13,969 nt of DNA from DATGMB01 sp035293845 (GTDB lineage: Bacteria; Acidobacteriota; Terriglobia; Bryobacterales; Bryobacteraceae): positions 1-13,969 of the forward strand of contig DATGMB010000191.1 in the NCBI GenBank assembly GCA_035293845.1, given 5' to 3'. Position 1 is the stretch's first letter, and each line of letters starts with the position of its first letter. The notes beneath the pieces are model-generated. The model made no database searches. It was given only the letters and a program-made list of their open reading frames with translations, and had not been told where the DNA came from. Position numbers and translations under genes: made by a program. This document shows positions 13,614 to 13,969 of the stretch, piece by piece.

Positions 13614-13626
13614 GCTCTTTTTGAAT
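13614..13626 (+). promoter_or_regulatory. boxA-like antitermination element
   Basis: GCTCTTTTTGAAT matches the E. coli rRNA boxA core GCTCTTTAACAAT at 10 of 13 positions. It lies about 72 nt after the P2 start, close to where boxA sits in known leaders, and would be bound by NusB-NusE during rRNA transcription. Confidence 0.55.
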
Positions 13627-13640
13627 TTCGAACATTTTTT

Positions 13641-13671
13641 GTTGTGGAATGCGCTTCAAGCGCGCCACAAC
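13641..13671 (+). other. Second hairpin in the 16S leader
   Basis: GTTGTGG (13641-13647) pairs with CCACAAC (13665-13671), and inside it GCGC (13651-13654) pairs with GCGC (13660-13663) around TTCAA. No U-tract follows. It may protect or help fold the precursor; no specific role can be assigned. Confidence 0.45.
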
Positions 13672-13732
13672 AGCAAGTTTCGAGGCCTGCGAGGCTCCGT
13701 GGACATTACGATGGACGCGGGGGATCGCGCAG

Positions 13733-13745
13733 ATCATTGACAATC
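13733..13745 (+). other. Second boxA-like sequence in the leader
   Basis: GATCATTGACAAT also matches boxA at 10 of 13 positions, 103 nt before the 16S start. It includes a perfect TTGACA, but no -10 box follows at the right distance, so a third promoter is less likely. Confidence 0.3.
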
Positions 13746-13847
13746 TGGTTGGATGCAGTAAGGAAGAACTCGTCAGTACTCTGAGTAAACCGGAGCGAAA
13801 ACAACTCAAACAGTTTGCCGAGTCCGGAAAACGGATGAAGCGCAACT

Positions 13848-13969
13848 TCAAATGAGAGTTTGATCCCGGCTCAGAATCAACGCTGGCGGCGCGCCTAACA
13901 CATGCAAGTCGAACGAGAAAGCCCGGCAACGGGTGAGTACAGTGGCGTACGGGTGAGTAACACGTGGAT
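13848..13969 (+). rRNA. rrs: 16S ribosomal RNA, 5' end only
   Basis: The conserved opening (AGAGTTTGATC at 13855, E. coli position 8) is followed by GGCTCAGAATCAACGCTGG, CCTAACACATGCAAGTCGAA and ACGGGTGAGTAACACGTGG, all in order. The mature 5' end is set by counting back from position 8. The V1 stretch (GAGAAAGCCCGG, GTGAGTACAGTGGCG) resembles subdivision-3 Acidobacteria. Base 13867 is C where nearly all bacteria have T (E. coli position 20). The gene runs off the right edge. Confidence 0.97.

Noticed and set aside
13738..13743. Perfect TTGACA as a third rRNA promoter
   Set aside because: No -10 hexamer at 15-19 nt downstream; the sequence fits a boxA-like element equally well.
13507..13855. 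Two small plus-strand frames (13507-13740 and 13649-13855) before 16S rRNA
   Set aside because: They lie in the rRNA leader, overlap promoter, boxA and hairpin elements and the 16S 5' end, and have no ribosome binding site.
1..13969. CRISPR arrays, insertion sequences, tRNAs, phage genes
   Set aside because: No spaced direct repeats, transposase motifs, tRNA-like cloverleaf sequence or phage structural motifs were seen on either strand.

Overview
The window looks like chromosomal DNA of an acidobacterium of the Solibacter/Bryobacter type. I infer this from four things: high G+C throughout, a TIGR03435-family (DUF3738) secreted protein (a family strongly expanded in Solibacter), a TonB receptor with an N-terminal carboxypeptidase-regulatory-like domain, and the first ~120 nt of a 16S rRNA gene whose V1 region reads like subdivision-3 Acidobacteria. 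No database search was possible.

Positions 1-7111 (minus strand) hold a vitamin B12 locus. A promoter (about 7111-7083) leads into a clear cobalamin riboswitch (7072-6909). Seven tightly packed genes follow: cobU, btuB, btuF, btuD, btuC, a second BtuF-like protein without a signal peptide, and bluB, which runs off the left edge. Five of the six gene junctions are overlaps or gaps of 2 nt or less and the sixth is a 7-nt gap, so the set is almost certainly one transcript. BtuB, BtuF and BtuCD would bring corrinoids across both membranes. CobU activates the cobinamide side chain and BluB makes the lower ligand 5,6-dimethylbenzimidazole, so the operon couples uptake to salvage or remodelling and shuts down when cobalamin is plentiful.

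Positions 7108-8774 hold a VapBC-type toxin-antitoxin pair whose upstream region contains a 15-bp palindrome (likely autoregulatory operator), the TIGR03435 secreted protein, and a divergent 28-codon ORF with good expression signals that encodes little more than a signal peptide (a small secreted peptide or a gene remnant).

Positions 8782-11050 (minus) hold a cysteine desulfurase overlapping mnmA, a natural pair for tRNA U34 2-thiolation. Divergent from it, only 17 bp away, is a DUF62 S-adenosyl-L-methionine hydrolase gene (11068-11853). It converges on a two-gene unit (minus): a secreted protein of unknown function and a YqiA-like alpha/beta hydrolase.

Positions 13394-13969 are the upstream control region of a ribosomal RNA operon: two tandem sigma-70 promoters, a short palindrome between them, a leader with a hairpin followed by a boxA-like element (the boxB-boxA order of rRNA antitermination), further leader structures, and the 5' end of 16S rRNA. 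No CRISPR array, insertion sequence, tRNA or phage gene was seen. I see no wholly new system. The items most worth a second look are the signal-peptide-less BtuF paralogue, the 28-codon ORF, the rRNA leader architecture, and a base in the 16S 5' end that mismatches the common 27F primer.
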